Assembly (NCBI RefSeq): GCF_004353985.1
Contig: NZ_SMOA01000009.1
Coordinates: 1-64,000 of the forward strand
Direction of reading: 5' to 3'
DNA from: Paracraurococcus ruber
Lineage (GTDB): Bacteria; Pseudomonadota; Alphaproteobacteria; Acetobacterales; Acetobacteraceae
DNA: 64,000 nt
Part shown: positions 54,966-63,097 of the stretch, one piece after another
Position numbering within the stretch: the stretch's first letter is position 1
How the letters are laid out: each line of letters starts with the position of its first letter
Notes under the pieces: model-generated
Told to the model about the DNA's origin: nothing
The model's database searches: none
What the model saw: only the letters and a program-made list of their open reading frames with translations
Position numbers and translations under genes: made by a program

Positions 54966-55735
54966 TCGAGGCGCAGCGCCTTCACGTCGCCGGCGCCCTG
55001 GTCTGGGTCGATGGCATGATCGAGCGCGCGGGGCTCGCGCCGGCGCCGGCGGAGGGCGAATTCGACCTCGCGCTCGACCCGCTGCCGCGGCTGGTCCGGG
55101 CCGAGCCGCGGCGCGGCGCGCTGGTGCTGCACCGGGCGCCGGCCGAGCCGTTGCCGCATTGGCCGGACGAGGCGGAGCGCGCCGCGCCGGATGCGCCGCC
55201 GCTCGCCGTCTCCGGCACCATACGGGCACGGGATGGCCGGTTCCATCCGCTCCGCTTCGCCGCCACCCTGCCGCCGCGGGGACAAATGCCGGTCTCGCTG
55301 CACCGCACGCCAGCCACGCTCGGCCTCGGCGCCGGCGGCGGGCTGCGGCTGACGCTGCGCTGGCAGGATGCGCAGGCGGCGGGCGGCATCGGCCCGCCGG
55401 CCGCCTGGGCGATCATCACCCTCGCGCTGCCGGTGAACGGCGATACCTGGCGCTGGCGCGCCCAGGCCGACCGCCATGGCGACCTGGTTCTGCCGCTGCG
55501 CGGCCTGCCGCCGCGGCCGAGGGATGCCGGGCCGCATGCGCTGGCGCTGACCGCCGCCGGCGACCCTGGGCAGGCCGATGCGATGGCGCCCGACCCGACC
55601 GGCTTCGCCGCCTGTCGCCTGCTGCGGCAGGGGGCGGCCGCCTTCGCCGATGCGCTGCCGGTGGAATTCACCCCGGGCCAGGTGCTGCGCCTGGCCGACG
55701 ACGACCCGCGGATCCTGCTGCTGAAACCCGTCTGA
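54962..55735 (+). CDS. Unknown protein in the contractile injection operon
   Basis: A 257-residue, Pro/Ala-rich, probably beta-rich protein. There is no signal peptide or membrane segment. The middle (LGAGGGLRLTLRW, then WAIITLALPVNGDTWRWRAQADRHGDLVLPLRGLPPRP) resembles a carboxypeptidase-regulatory or Big-like beta-sandwich, only weakly. It overlaps the Pvc16-like gene by 4 bp and is followed 26 bp later by the sheath. A structural accessory role is inferred from position. Confidence 0.6.
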   Translation: MIEAQRLHVAGALVWVDGMIERAGLAPAPAEGEFDLALDPLPRLVRAEPRRGALVLHRAPAEPLPHWPDEAERAAPDAPPLAVSGTIRARDGRFHPLRFAATLPPRGQMPVSLHRTPATLGLGAGGGLRLTLRWQDAQAAGGIGPPAAWAIITLALPVNGDTWRWRAQADRHGDLVLPLRGLPPRPRDAGPHALALTAAGDPGQADAMAPDPTGFAACRLLRQGAAAFADALPVEFTPGQVLRLADDDPRILLLKPV

Positions 55736-55761
55736 TCGCCCGCTACCTCGAGGAGGCATGC

Positions 55762-57966
55762 ATGCCGGAATACCTTGCGCCAGGCGTCTTCGTGGAGGAG
55801 GTGAGCTTCCGGCAGAAATCCATCGAGGGCGTGGGCACCAGCGTCGCCGGCATCGTCGGGCCGACCCGCTTCGGCCCGGTGCGGGGCAAGCCGCTGCTGT
55901 GCACCAGCTATCTGGATTTCGAGCGGTATTTCGGCGATGCGCGCAACCTGGTCTTCGGCGCGGCCAAGGCCGTCGCGGTGAACCACACCGCCTATGCCGC
56001 CCGCGCCTTCTTCGACAATGGCGGCAAGCAGCTGTTCGTCACGCGCGTGGTCAATGGCGGCGGCGGCCAGGCGACCGGGGCGGCGCTGGGCACCGCCAGC
56101 TTCGCCGCGAACGCGCTGGCCATCGGCACCGGGCAGGCTGCCGCGACGCTGACCTTCCGCGCGCGGTTCCCCGGCGCCGCCGGCAACCTCGACTTGGTCT
56201 TCACCCCGCGCACCGCGGAGAATCTGGTGACGGTAGCGGTGCCGGCCGAGGCGAAGGAGGGCGACGCGGCGCTGGTCACCGCGGCGGATGTGGCGCAGCC
56301 GCGGCTGGTCCTGGCGCCGGGCGGTCTCGCCGCCGGCATCGGCCTGCCGCTGAAGTCGCTCTCCGGCACCGCCGCCCTGGCCGTGCCGGATGCCACCAAG
56401 CCGACGGAGACGCAGTGGAGCTTCACCACGGACAGCCGGCTGCTGGTGGTGGACAAGGACGGGAAGACCTTCAACGACACGCCCGCCGCGCTGGGCATCC
56501 TCGGCCTGAAGCCGGATGCGGCGGATGCGCTCGGTACGGTCCGCTTCCGCAATGCCGCGGCCGCGGTGGCGGGGGGCGTCTACAGCATCGGCCTGGATGC
56601 GCGGGTGGAAGCGTTGCTGCCGGCCGATGCGCTGGCGGGGCGCGGCGCGCTGCTGGTCGGCACGCTGTCGCAGGACAAGGCGTCCTTTGCCCTGGCGAAG
56701 GACCCGAACGGGCTGGCGAAGGACGTGACGCTGCCGCTGACCGCCCTGGCGCGGGCGGATACGCGCGACCCCGCCAAGGTCTGGCGGCGCGACTATGCGG
56801 TGACGGCGGAGCTGGACGGGGAGGCGCTGTTCGAATACGGCACCGTCTCCCCCGACCCGGCCAGCCCGCTCTTCCTGCCGCGCGCCATGCCGGCCAAGCC
56901 GCAGAAGCTGGCGGATGACGTGGTGCAGCCCGCCGCCGCCGCGCTGGATGGCGCCGCGCCGGCCGAGGCGGCGGTGGTCGCCGCCCTGGAAGCGGCCTTC
57001 GAGCCTTCGGCGCGCCGGCCGGTCAGCCCCGCCATCGCCGCGCGGCTGGTGATCCGGCTGGCCGGCGGGACGGATGGCGACCTGCCGGACGCCGCCGATT
57101 TCCGCGGCGACCAGGACGAGCAGCGCGGCAGCACCGGCTTCGCCGCGCTTGAGGACGTGGACGAGATCGCCATCGTCCTCGCGCCCTTCGCCGCGGCGCT
57201 GGACCGCAAGGTCTACCGCGCCGTGATCGCCGAGATGCAGGCGCACCTGCGCCGCATGCGCTACCGCATCGGCGTAATCGACAGCCAGCGCAACATGACG
57301 ATCTCCGAGATCCGCGACTTCCGCGCCGACATCTCGGACGACCGGCTGGCGCTGTACTATCCCTGGATCCGCGCCGGCGGCCTGACCGCGGAATGGGACG
57401 AGGTGCAGCTGCCGCCCTCCGGCTATCTCGCCGGGATCTATGCCGGCACCGATGTCCGGCGCGGCGTCCACAAGGCCCCGGCGAACGAGGTGGTGCTGGG
57501 CGCTATCGGGCTCGAGGCCAACATCAACCAGTACCAGCAGGAATTGCTGAACCCGCTCGGCATCAACTGCCTGCGCTTCTTCCCCAACCGCGGCTACCGG
57601 GTCTGGGGCGGGCGGACGCTGGCGGACGACCCGGACTGGAAATACGTCAATGTCCGCCGCTACTTCCTGTTCCTGGAGAAGTCGATCGAGCGCGCCACCG
57701 CCTGGGCGGTGTTCGAGCCGAATGGCGAGGATCTCTGGGCCAATATCCGGGCCACGGTGGACGACTTCCTCTACAACGAATGGTTCAACCGCCACCTGCT
57801 CGGCGCCACCACCGAACAGGCCTATTTCGTCCGCTGCGACCGCAGCACGATGACGCAGAACGACCTCGACAATGGCCGGCTGGTCTGCCTGATCGGCGTC
57901 GCGCCGCTGCGTCCCGCCGAATTCGTCATCTTCCGCATCGGCCAGAAGACCGCCGATGCCCGCTGA
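55762..57966 (+). CDS. Contractile tail sheath protein
   Basis: A 734-residue sheath subunit. The N-terminal signature is PEYLAPGVFVEEVSFRQKSIEGVGTSVAGIVG. The C-terminal sheath core is unmistakable: YPWIRAGGLTAEWDEVQLPPSG near 533-555, VHKAPANEVVLGAIGLEANINQ near 570-591, INCLRFFPNRGYRVWGGRTL near 602-621, and FLEKSIERATAWAVFEPNGEDLW near 634-657. The middle (about 110-430) is a large variable insertion domain, probably on the particle surface. The length is above the usual 350-500. GAGGAGG precedes the ATG. The sheath contracts to drive the tube into a target. Confidence 0.92.
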   Translation: MPEYLAPGVFVEEVSFRQKSIEGVGTSVAGIVGPTRFGPVRGKPLLCTSYLDFERYFGDARNLVFGAAKAVAVNHTAYAARAFFDNGGKQLFVTRVVNGGGGQATGAALGTASFAANALAIGTGQAAATLTFRARFPGAAGNLDLVFTPRTAENLVTVAVPAEAKEGDAALVTAADVAQPRLVLAPGGLAAGIGLPLKSLSGTAALAVPDATKPTETQWSFTTDSRLLVVDKDGKTFNDTPAALGILGLKPDAADALGTVRFRNAAAAVAGGVYSIGLDARVEALLPADALAGRGALLVGTLSQDKASFALAKDPNGLAKDVTLPLTALARADTRDPAKVWRRDYAVTAELDGEALFEYGTVSPDPASPLFLPRAMPAKPQKLADDVVQPAAAALDGAAPAEAAVVAALEAAFEPSARRPVSPAIAARLVIRLAGGTDGDLPDAADFRGDQDEQRGSTGFAALEDVDEIAIVLAPFAAALDRKVYRAVIAEMQAHLRRMRYRIGVIDSQRNMTISEIRDFRADISDDRLALYYPWIRAGGLTAEWDEVQLPPSGYLAGIYAGTDVRRGVHKAPANEVVLGAIGLEANINQYQQELLNPLGINCLRFFPNRGYRVWGGRTLADDPDWKYVNVRRYFLFLEKSIERATAWAVFEPNGEDLWANIRATVDDFLYNEWFNRHLLGATTEQAYFVRCDRSTMTQNDLDNGRLVCLIGVAPLRPAEFVIFRIGQKTADAR

Positions 57967-57998
57967 CCCGACCCCGATGAGCGACGCCGGAGGCCCCG

Positions 57999-58463
57999 AT
58001 GCCCGTCTTCCGTGAGACGCCCTATGGCGCCTTCAATTTCCTGGTCGAACTCGAACGCGGCCAGGGCAAGGAGCCGCGCGCCGGCTTCTCCGAGGTCTCC
58101 GGCCTCAACACCGAGATCACGGTGGCGGAATACCGCGCCGGCAACGACCCGCAAAACCATGTCCGCAAGCTGCCGGGCATCTACAAGTCGGGCGACGTCA
58201 CCCTGAAGCGCGGCATCATGGGCGCCGACGACATCTGGGGCTGGATCACCCAGATCCGCCAGGGGGAAGCGGCGCCGGGCGTGAAGCGGGAGGTGATGAT
58301 CCGCATGCTGGACGAGCAGCGGGCGAATGTCGTCGTCTCCTGGAAGCTGCGCGGCGCCATGCCGCTGAAATGGACCGGCCCGACGCTGAACGCCAAGGGC
58401 GGCGGCGACGTGGCGATGGAGGAGCTGGTCCTCTCGGTCGAATCGATCGAGATGGAGAGCTAG
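57999..58463 (+). CDS. Tail tube protein 1 (T4 gp19-like)
   Basis: A 154-residue inner-tube subunit. Matches are ETPYGAFNFLVELERG, AGFSEVSGLNTEITVAEYRAGN near 28-49, and VTLKRGIMGADDIWGWITQIRQGE near 66-89, with a beta-strand ending MEELVLSVESIEME. These are the typical signatures of phage_T4_gp19 tube proteins in phage-tail-like particles. It follows the sheath by 32 bp. The tube is the rigid needle inside the sheath. Confidence 0.92.
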   Translation: MPVFRETPYGAFNFLVELERGQGKEPRAGFSEVSGLNTEITVAEYRAGNDPQNHVRKLPGIYKSGDVTLKRGIMGADDIWGWITQIRQGEAAPGVKREVMIRMLDEQRANVVVSWKLRGAMPLKWTGPTLNAKGGGDVAMEELVLSVESIEMES

Positions 58464-58474
58464 GGCGCCCGGCG

Positions 58475-59923
58475 ATGAGCGCGACGCTGCTCGCCACGCC
58501 GGACCTGCGGCTGTCGCTGGACGCGACGGCACGGCCACGCGCCGAAGCCGGCTTCGACCTGGTGCTGATAGGCCATGCGCCCGGCTTGCACCGGCCACAG
58601 GCGGCGCGGCCGCTGGCCGATGCGGTGGCGCTGGCCGGCTTCGACGCGGCGGCGGCACGGCTGCGGGGCGCGGAAAGCACGCCCGGCGGGCTGCACGGCG
58701 TGCCGCTGCCGCTGCCGGATGCCGAGAGCTTCGCCCGCATCTTCCCGGCGGCCGACAGCACGCCGACCCAGCTCGGCAGCCGCATCGCCGGGCGGCGCGC
58801 CTTCCTGCCGCGCGCGGTGCGGGATGCCTTCCGCGCCGGCGCCGGCCGCGTCTGGGTGGTGACGGTGGCCGAACCGCCACCGGGCGCCGAGGCCGACGCG
58901 GTCCTCGACAGCCTCGGCCTGGGTGCGGCCGGGCCCGGCGACCCGGCGAGGCCCGGCAGCCTGGCCGGCATCGGCCTGGCGCTCGCCATCCCGGACGCCG
59001 CGCTCGTCGCGCTGCCGGACCTGGAACGCCTGCTCATCGCCGCCGGGGCATCGCGGCCCGACGCGCCGGTGCCGCCGCGGGAGCCGCCGGAATTCCGCCC
59101 GGACAGGCCGGCGCCGCCGCCCCGCCTCTTCACCCTGCCGCCGGACGGTCCGGCGCATGCGCCGCCGGCGCCTGCGGTGCTGCTGTCGCGCCTTGCCCTG
59201 CTGCTGGCGCGCTGGCGGCCGGACATGCAGGCGCTGATCACGCTGCCGGACCCGCCCGCGGCGGCGGTCGCGGCGCTGCGCGACAGGCTGGCGCCGGAAG
59301 GCCGGCTGGCGGCGCTGGACCGGCTGCAATTGCTACATCCGTTGCTGCGCGGCACGGATGGCGAGACCGGCACGGCCAGCGGCGCCATCGCCGGCGCGAT
59401 CGCCGCCGGCGCGGCGCGGGACGGGCCCTGGCGCTCCATCGCCGGCCGGCCGCTCGCGCTCGCCGCCATGCCGGTTCTGGCGCATGCCCCGGCCACGGTC
59501 GCGGCGCTGCGGGCGCAGGGCATCGGCGTGCTCACCGGCCGCGCCGGCCTGCTGCGGCTGGATGACGAGGCGACGCCGGCGCCGGCGGAGGGTGCCGTCG
59601 GCCGGCCGGCGGAGGTGGTGCGCTTCCTCGGCTGGCTGCAGCGCCGGCTGCGCCGGTTGGGGGAAGCGCTGGCCTTCGAGACCCTGCCCGACGATGGCCG
59701 CACGGAGATCGCGCTGCGCGGCTTCCTGCTGGACCTGCTGGCGCGCGGCGCGCTGCGCGGCGCGACGGCGGAGGATGCCTTCCGCCTGGCGCCGCTGCGC
59801 TTCCTGCCGGAGGGCGCGGCGGGGTTCGAGATCCGCCTGGCGCCCAGCCTGCCGGTGGAGGCGATCGCCATCCGCCTCGTCGCCACCCCGGCCGGCCTGA
59901 CGGTGGAGGCCGGCCTTGCCTGA
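58475..59923 (+). CDS. Divergent sheath-like protein
   Basis: A 482-residue protein that shares the C-terminal sheath pattern with the main sheath in the same order. GIGVLTGRAGLLRL matches INCLRFFPNRGYRVWGGR. VRFLGWLQRRLRRLGEALAFE plus GFLLDLLARGALRGATAEDAF matches YFLFLEKSIERATAWAVFE plus DFLYNEWFNRHLLGATTEQAY. The N-terminal half is Ala/Pro/Arg-rich with no known domain. It lies between the two tube genes. A second, specialised sheath subunit (as Afp/PVC carry more than one) is the best guess. It ends 8 bp inside the next gene. Confidence 0.7.
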   Translation: MSATLLATPDLRLSLDATARPRAEAGFDLVLIGHAPGLHRPQAARPLADAVALAGFDAAAARLRGAESTPGGLHGVPLPLPDAESFARIFPAADSTPTQLGSRIAGRRAFLPRAVRDAFRAGAGRVWVVTVAEPPPGAEADAVLDSLGLGAAGPGDPARPGSLAGIGLALAIPDAALVALPDLERLLIAAGASRPDAPVPPREPPEFRPDRPAPPPRLFTLPPDGPAHAPPAPAVLLSRLALLLARWRPDMQALITLPDPPAAAVAALRDRLAPEGRLAALDRLQLLHPLLRGTDGETGTASGAIAGAIAAGAARDGPWRSIAGRPLALAAMPVLAHAPATVAALRAQGIGVLTGRAGLLRLDDEATPAPAEGAVGRPAEVVRFLGWLQRRLRRLGEALAFETLPDDGRTEIALRGFLLDLLARGALRGATAEDAFRLAPLRFLPEGAAGFEIRLAPSLPVEAIAIRLVATPAGLTVEAGLA

Positions 59924-60419
59924 GACCGCGCCCTTCATCCCCTTCCGCTTCCAGGTCGCGCTGTTTCCCGGCCAGGGGGCGGGTGGGCAATCCATGCCGG
60001 CCAGCCTGCTCTGCGCCGGGGCCTTCAGCGATGTCGGCGGACTGGAAGCCACCATGACGCCGCGCACCATCAAGGAAGGCGGGCGGAACTGGGGCGCCAT
60101 CCAGCGCGCCGGCAACACCGCCTTCGGCACGCTGGTGCTGAAGCGCGGCGTCACCTCGGTGGATCATCTCTGGGTCTGGTTCGACGTGGTGGCGCGCCGG
60201 GCCAACTATGCCCTGCGGATGACCGGCCGGATCGACGTGGTGGACGCCGTGGAGAATGGCCGGCCGCGCACGCTGATGCGCTGGTGGGTGGAGAATGCGA
60301 TGCCCATCCGCTTCAAGGCCCCCGACCTGTCCGCCACCGCCAGTCAGGTGGCGGTGGAGGAGCTGCAGCTGGTGCATGAAGGGCTGACGGCCGAGCCGCG
60401 GCCGGCGGAGGGCGGCTGA
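59916..60419 (+). CDS. Tail tube protein 2 (gp19-like)
   Basis: A 167-residue paralog of tube protein 1. Aligned blocks are FRFQVALFPGQG, AGAFSDVGGLEATMTPRTIKEGGRN near 30-54, FGTLVLKRGVTSVDHLWVWFD near 69-89, and VAVEELQLVHEGL at the end. The start is TTG with GGTGGAGG upstream, overlapping the sheath-like gene. Second tube proteins usually form the base-proximal ring that joins the tube to the hub. It abuts the next gene directly. Confidence 0.88.
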   Translation: MPETAPFIPFRFQVALFPGQGAGGQSMPASLLCAGAFSDVGGLEATMTPRTIKEGGRNWGAIQRAGNTAFGTLVLKRGVTSVDHLWVWFDVVARRANYALRMTGRIDVVDAVENGRPRTLMRWWVENAMPIRFKAPDLSATASQVAVEELQLVHEGLTAEPRPAEGG

Positions 60420-61238
60420 ATGCCGGACCAGGATTTCCTTCGCGCCAAGCTGATCCCGGCCGATCCGAAGACGCGGAAGGCGAAGCCGGCGGATGCGGTG
60501 CCGGTCCATTTCAACCCGGAATCGCTGAAGCTCACCCGCAGCAACGGCATCAAGGCCGACACCAAGGGCAGCGGCCAGCGGCAGAACGCCGCGCAGCACA
60601 TCGATTCCAGCTCCTCCAAGCTCGCCTTCGACCTGGTCTTCGACACCACGCTCGAGGAGGACGAGGCGACCGGCTTCAAGGATGTGCGGGAGGTGACCCG
60701 CAAGCTGGTCAAGCTGTTCATGGACCCGGGGGAGCCGCAGGCTTCCGGCGGCAAGGCGCCGAAGCCGGTGGCGGCGCCGCTCTGCGTCTTCTCCTGGGGG
60801 GCCTTCTGGTTCACGGGCATCGTCGAATCGATGAACGAGACGGTGGAGTTCTTCAGCCCGAACGGCGTGCCGCTGCGCAGCGTCCTCGCCGTCTCGATGA
60901 CCGAGGACCGCTTCGACTTCACGCCGGATGCGGTGAAGAAGATGCAGCGCGCGCAGCCGGATTTCGTGCCGGTCGGCCTCGCCGGCACGGCGCCGGACGC
61001 GGCGCAGGCCGGCGGCGGCGACCCCACGGGCTGGCGCGACACCGCGCTGTTCAACGGGCTGGAGACGCCGCGCTTTCCGGATGCCGCGGCGCTGGCGGTG
61101 CCGCGGCTGTCGCTGGAAGGCTCGGTAGGGCTGTCCTTCGGCGCCTCGGCCTCGCTCGGCACCGGCATCAAGGGCGCCTTCGGCGGCGGCGTCTCGCTCG
61201 GCGGCACGGCGGCGCTGCGGCTGGGACGCGGCGGATGA
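60420..61238 (+). CDS. CIS tube/LysM-type adaptor (Pvc7/Afp7-like)
   Basis: A 272-residue protein with an N-terminal domain typical of the CIS-tube (PF19266-like) family: AVPVHFNPESLKLTRSNGIK near 27-46, SSSKLAFDLVFDTTLEEDE near 63-81, VREVTRKLVKLFMDPGEP near 87-104, PLCVFSWGAFWFTGIVESMNETVEFFSPNGVPLRS near 119-153 and VLAVSMTEDR. The C-terminal part is Gly/Ala-rich and I see no clear LysM motif, which many relatives carry. It probably binds the tube to the baseplate hub. It follows the second tube gene without a gap. Confidence 0.82.
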   Translation: MPDQDFLRAKLIPADPKTRKAKPADAVPVHFNPESLKLTRSNGIKADTKGSGQRQNAAQHIDSSSSKLAFDLVFDTTLEEDEATGFKDVREVTRKLVKLFMDPGEPQASGGKAPKPVAAPLCVFSWGAFWFTGIVESMNETVEFFSPNGVPLRSVLAVSMTEDRFDFTPDAVKKMQRAQPDFVPVGLAGTAPDAAQAGGGDPTGWRDTALFNGLETPRFPDAAALAVPRLSLEGSVGLSFGASASLGTGIKGAFGGGVSLGGTAALRLGRGG

Positions 61239-61248
61239 GGAACCAGCC

Positions 61249-61407
61249 ATGCCCGTGGTGATCGGCGAGACGAGCGTGGAGGCGGAGGTGCCGCACCCGA
61301 CGGAAGCGCCGCCGCAGCCGGCCGACCGGCCGCAGGCCAGCCTGCTGGAGGCGCTGGCCGCCGCCGCGGCACGGGAAGCGCGGCTGCTGCGCCTGCTGGT
61401 GGATTGA
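61249..61407 (+). CDS. DUF5908-like very small protein
   Basis: A 52-residue protein: MPVVIGETSVEAEVPHP, then a Pro-rich linker (APPQPADRPQ) and an amphipathic C-terminal helix (SLLEALAAAAAREARLLRLL). Opening MPxxIxExxV and small size fit DUF5908, a protein encoded between the LysM-type adaptor and the hub in many contractile injection loci. GAGGAACC lies just before the ATG. It ends 5 bp before the hub start. The role is unknown; a peptide chaperone or baseplate linker is conceivable. Confidence 0.65.
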   Translation: MPVVIGETSVEAEVPHPTEAPPQPADRPQASLLEALAAAAAREARLLRLLVD

Positions 61408-61412
61408 CCGGC

Positions 61413-62453
61413 ATGCCGCCCCTCGCCCTCGCCAATATCCGTCCCACGGCGCGCATCGACGGGCAGGACCGCCCGGCGCTGGAACAGGCTGTGCTGGAAC
61501 TGACCATCGCCCAGCCGGCGGCGGGCATGGACAGCGCGGAGATGCGGCTGGTGAATTTCAGCCCCACCGCGACCGACCCGCCGGACTTCCCCTTCGCCGA
61601 CATCCCGCTCGGCGCCCGCATCGAGATCTTCGTCGGCGAACCCGGCGCGCCGGCGCTGTTCGACGGGGAGGTGACGGGGCTGGAGGAACGCTATGGCGGC
61701 GCCGCGCCGGAACTGGTGGTGCTGGCGGAGGACCGGCTGCACCGCCTGGCCCGGAAGCGCCGCAGCCGGGTGTTCGAAAGCCAGTCGGCCGATGCAGTGG
61801 TCGGCGCCATGGCGGCCGAGGCCGGGCTGCAGGCGGATGCGCGCGTCTCGTCAGCCGCCGCCACCTGGCACCAGATGAACGAGAGCGACCTGGCCTTCCT
61901 CCGCCGGCTGCTCGCCCGCTTCGGCGTCACGCCGCGGCTGCGGCAGGGACGGCTGGTGGCGCGGCAGGAAGAAGCGCCGCTCACGACCATCCCGCTCAGC
62001 GTGAATGCGGAGATCCGCAAGCTGCGGATCCTGGCTGACCTCGCCCGCCAGGCCAGCCAGGCCACGGTGCGCGGCTGGGACCTGAAGGCGGATGCGGTGG
62101 TGACGGCGCGTGCCGACCGCGCCACGCCGCCGGCGCAGCGGACCGGCGCGAAGGACCTGCTGAGCCGGCTGGGCTGGCCGGGCGACGACCTGCTGGTGTC
62201 GCCGCCGCCCGCCACCCAGGGCCTGGCGGACGACCAGGCTGCGGCCGCCTTTTCCGGCACCGCCCGCCGCTTCCTCTCCGGCGACATGATCTGCGACGGC
62301 AATCCCGCCGTCATCGCCGGGGCGGCGGTGGAGATCGCCGGCGTCTCGTCCCGCCTCGCCGGCATCTACCGGGTGACGGAGGCGACGCATCACTTCGACC
62401 TGGGCCATGGCTACGAGACCTTCGCGCGGCTGGCGCGGGCGGACTGGCCATGA
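61413..62453 (+). CDS. Phage late control D/gp27-like hub protein
   Basis: A 346-residue hub subunit of the gpD/VgrG N-terminal type. Recognisable parts are PTARIDGQDRPALEQAVLELTIAQ near 10-33, LGARIEIFVGEPGAPALFDGEVTGLEERYGG near 67-97, and SQSADAVVGAMAAEAGLQAD near 124-143, followed by WHQMNESDLAFLRRLLARFGVTPRL near 154-178. This is the standard gpD block. Near the end, DLGHGYETFARLAR is typical. GGTGGA lies 9 nt before the ATG; a TTG at 61404 is a less likely start. It overlaps the spike gene by ATGA. Confidence 0.88.
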   Translation: MPPLALANIRPTARIDGQDRPALEQAVLELTIAQPAAGMDSAEMRLVNFSPTATDPPDFPFADIPLGARIEIFVGEPGAPALFDGEVTGLEERYGGAAPELVVLAEDRLHRLARKRRSRVFESQSADAVVGAMAAEAGLQADARVSSAAATWHQMNESDLAFLRRLLARFGVTPRLRQGRLVARQEEAPLTTIPLSVNAEIRKLRILADLARQASQATVRGWDLKADAVVTARADRATPPAQRTGAKDLLSRLGWPGDDLLVSPPPATQGLADDQAAAAFSGTARRFLSGDMICDGNPAVIAGAAVEIAGVSSRLAGIYRVTEATHHFDLGHGYETFARLARADWP

Positions 62454-63097
62454 CCGCCCCCGGGCATGCCGCCGCGCCGCCCTCCGGCCTCGTGCTCGGC
62501 CGCGTCACCGACACGCAGGATCCGCAGCGCCGCGGCCGCGTGCGGCTCAGCCTGGTGCCGCTCGAGGTGGAACTCTGGGCCAATGTCGCCATGCCCTCGG
62601 CCGGGCGCGGCTATGGCGCGGCGCTGCTGCCGAAGGTGGGGGAGGTGGTGGTGGTCGGCTTCCTCGGCGCCGAGACGCCGGTGGTGCTCGGCGCGCTCTG
62701 GTCCGGCGACGACAGCCAGCCGGACCGCGCCGCGCCGGTGGAGGACCGCTACCTCATCCGCACGCCCTCCGGCACGCTTATGCTGATGGACGATGCCGAT
62801 GGGCCGTCGCTGCTGGTCGAGACGCCCGGCGGCGTGTCCCTGAAGCTGAGCGACAGCGGCGGCGGGGAGATTACCGGCACGGTCGCCGGCAACACCGTGA
62901 AGGTCACGACCTCGACCATCACCCTGACCGCCACGTCGGAGGTGAAGGTGGAGGCGCCGAAGGTCACGGTCAGCGCGCCGCTGGTCACCCTCGACGCGGC
63001 CATGACCAAGGCGAGCGGCGTGGTGAAATGCGACACGCTGATCGCCACCAGCGTGGTCGGCACCAGCTACACGCCGGGGGCGGGCAACATATGGTAG
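62450..63097 (+). CDS. Baseplate assembly protein V/gp5-like spike protein
   Basis: A 215-residue spike. The N-terminal OB fold is GLVLGRVTDTQDPQRRGRVRLSL near 13-35 and WANVAMPSAGRGYGAALLPKVGEVVVVGFLGAETPVVLGALWSG near 43-86. A C-terminal beta-helix follows (KVTTSTITLTATSEVKVEAPKVTVSAPLVTL near 147-180), typical of gp5/VgrG needle tips. Hub and spike are separate genes here, as in T4, while VgrG and PVC8 fuse them. The next gene starts 7 bp inside its end. Confidence 0.9.
   Translation: MTAPGHAAAPPSGLVLGRVTDTQDPQRRGRVRLSLVPLEVELWANVAMPSAGRGYGAALLPKVGEVVVVGFLGAETPVVLGALWSGDDSQPDRAAPVEDRYLIRTPSGTLMLMDDADGPSLLVETPGGVSLKLSDSGGGEITGTVAGNTVKVTTSTITLTATSEVKVEAPKVTVSAPLVTLDAAMTKASGVVKCDTLIATSVVGTSYTPGAGNIW

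Noticed and set aside
54982-57795. A 937-codon minus-strand open frame opposite the sheath region
   Set aside because: Antisense shadow of the injection-system genes with Arg/Gly/His-rich sequence and no recognisable domain.
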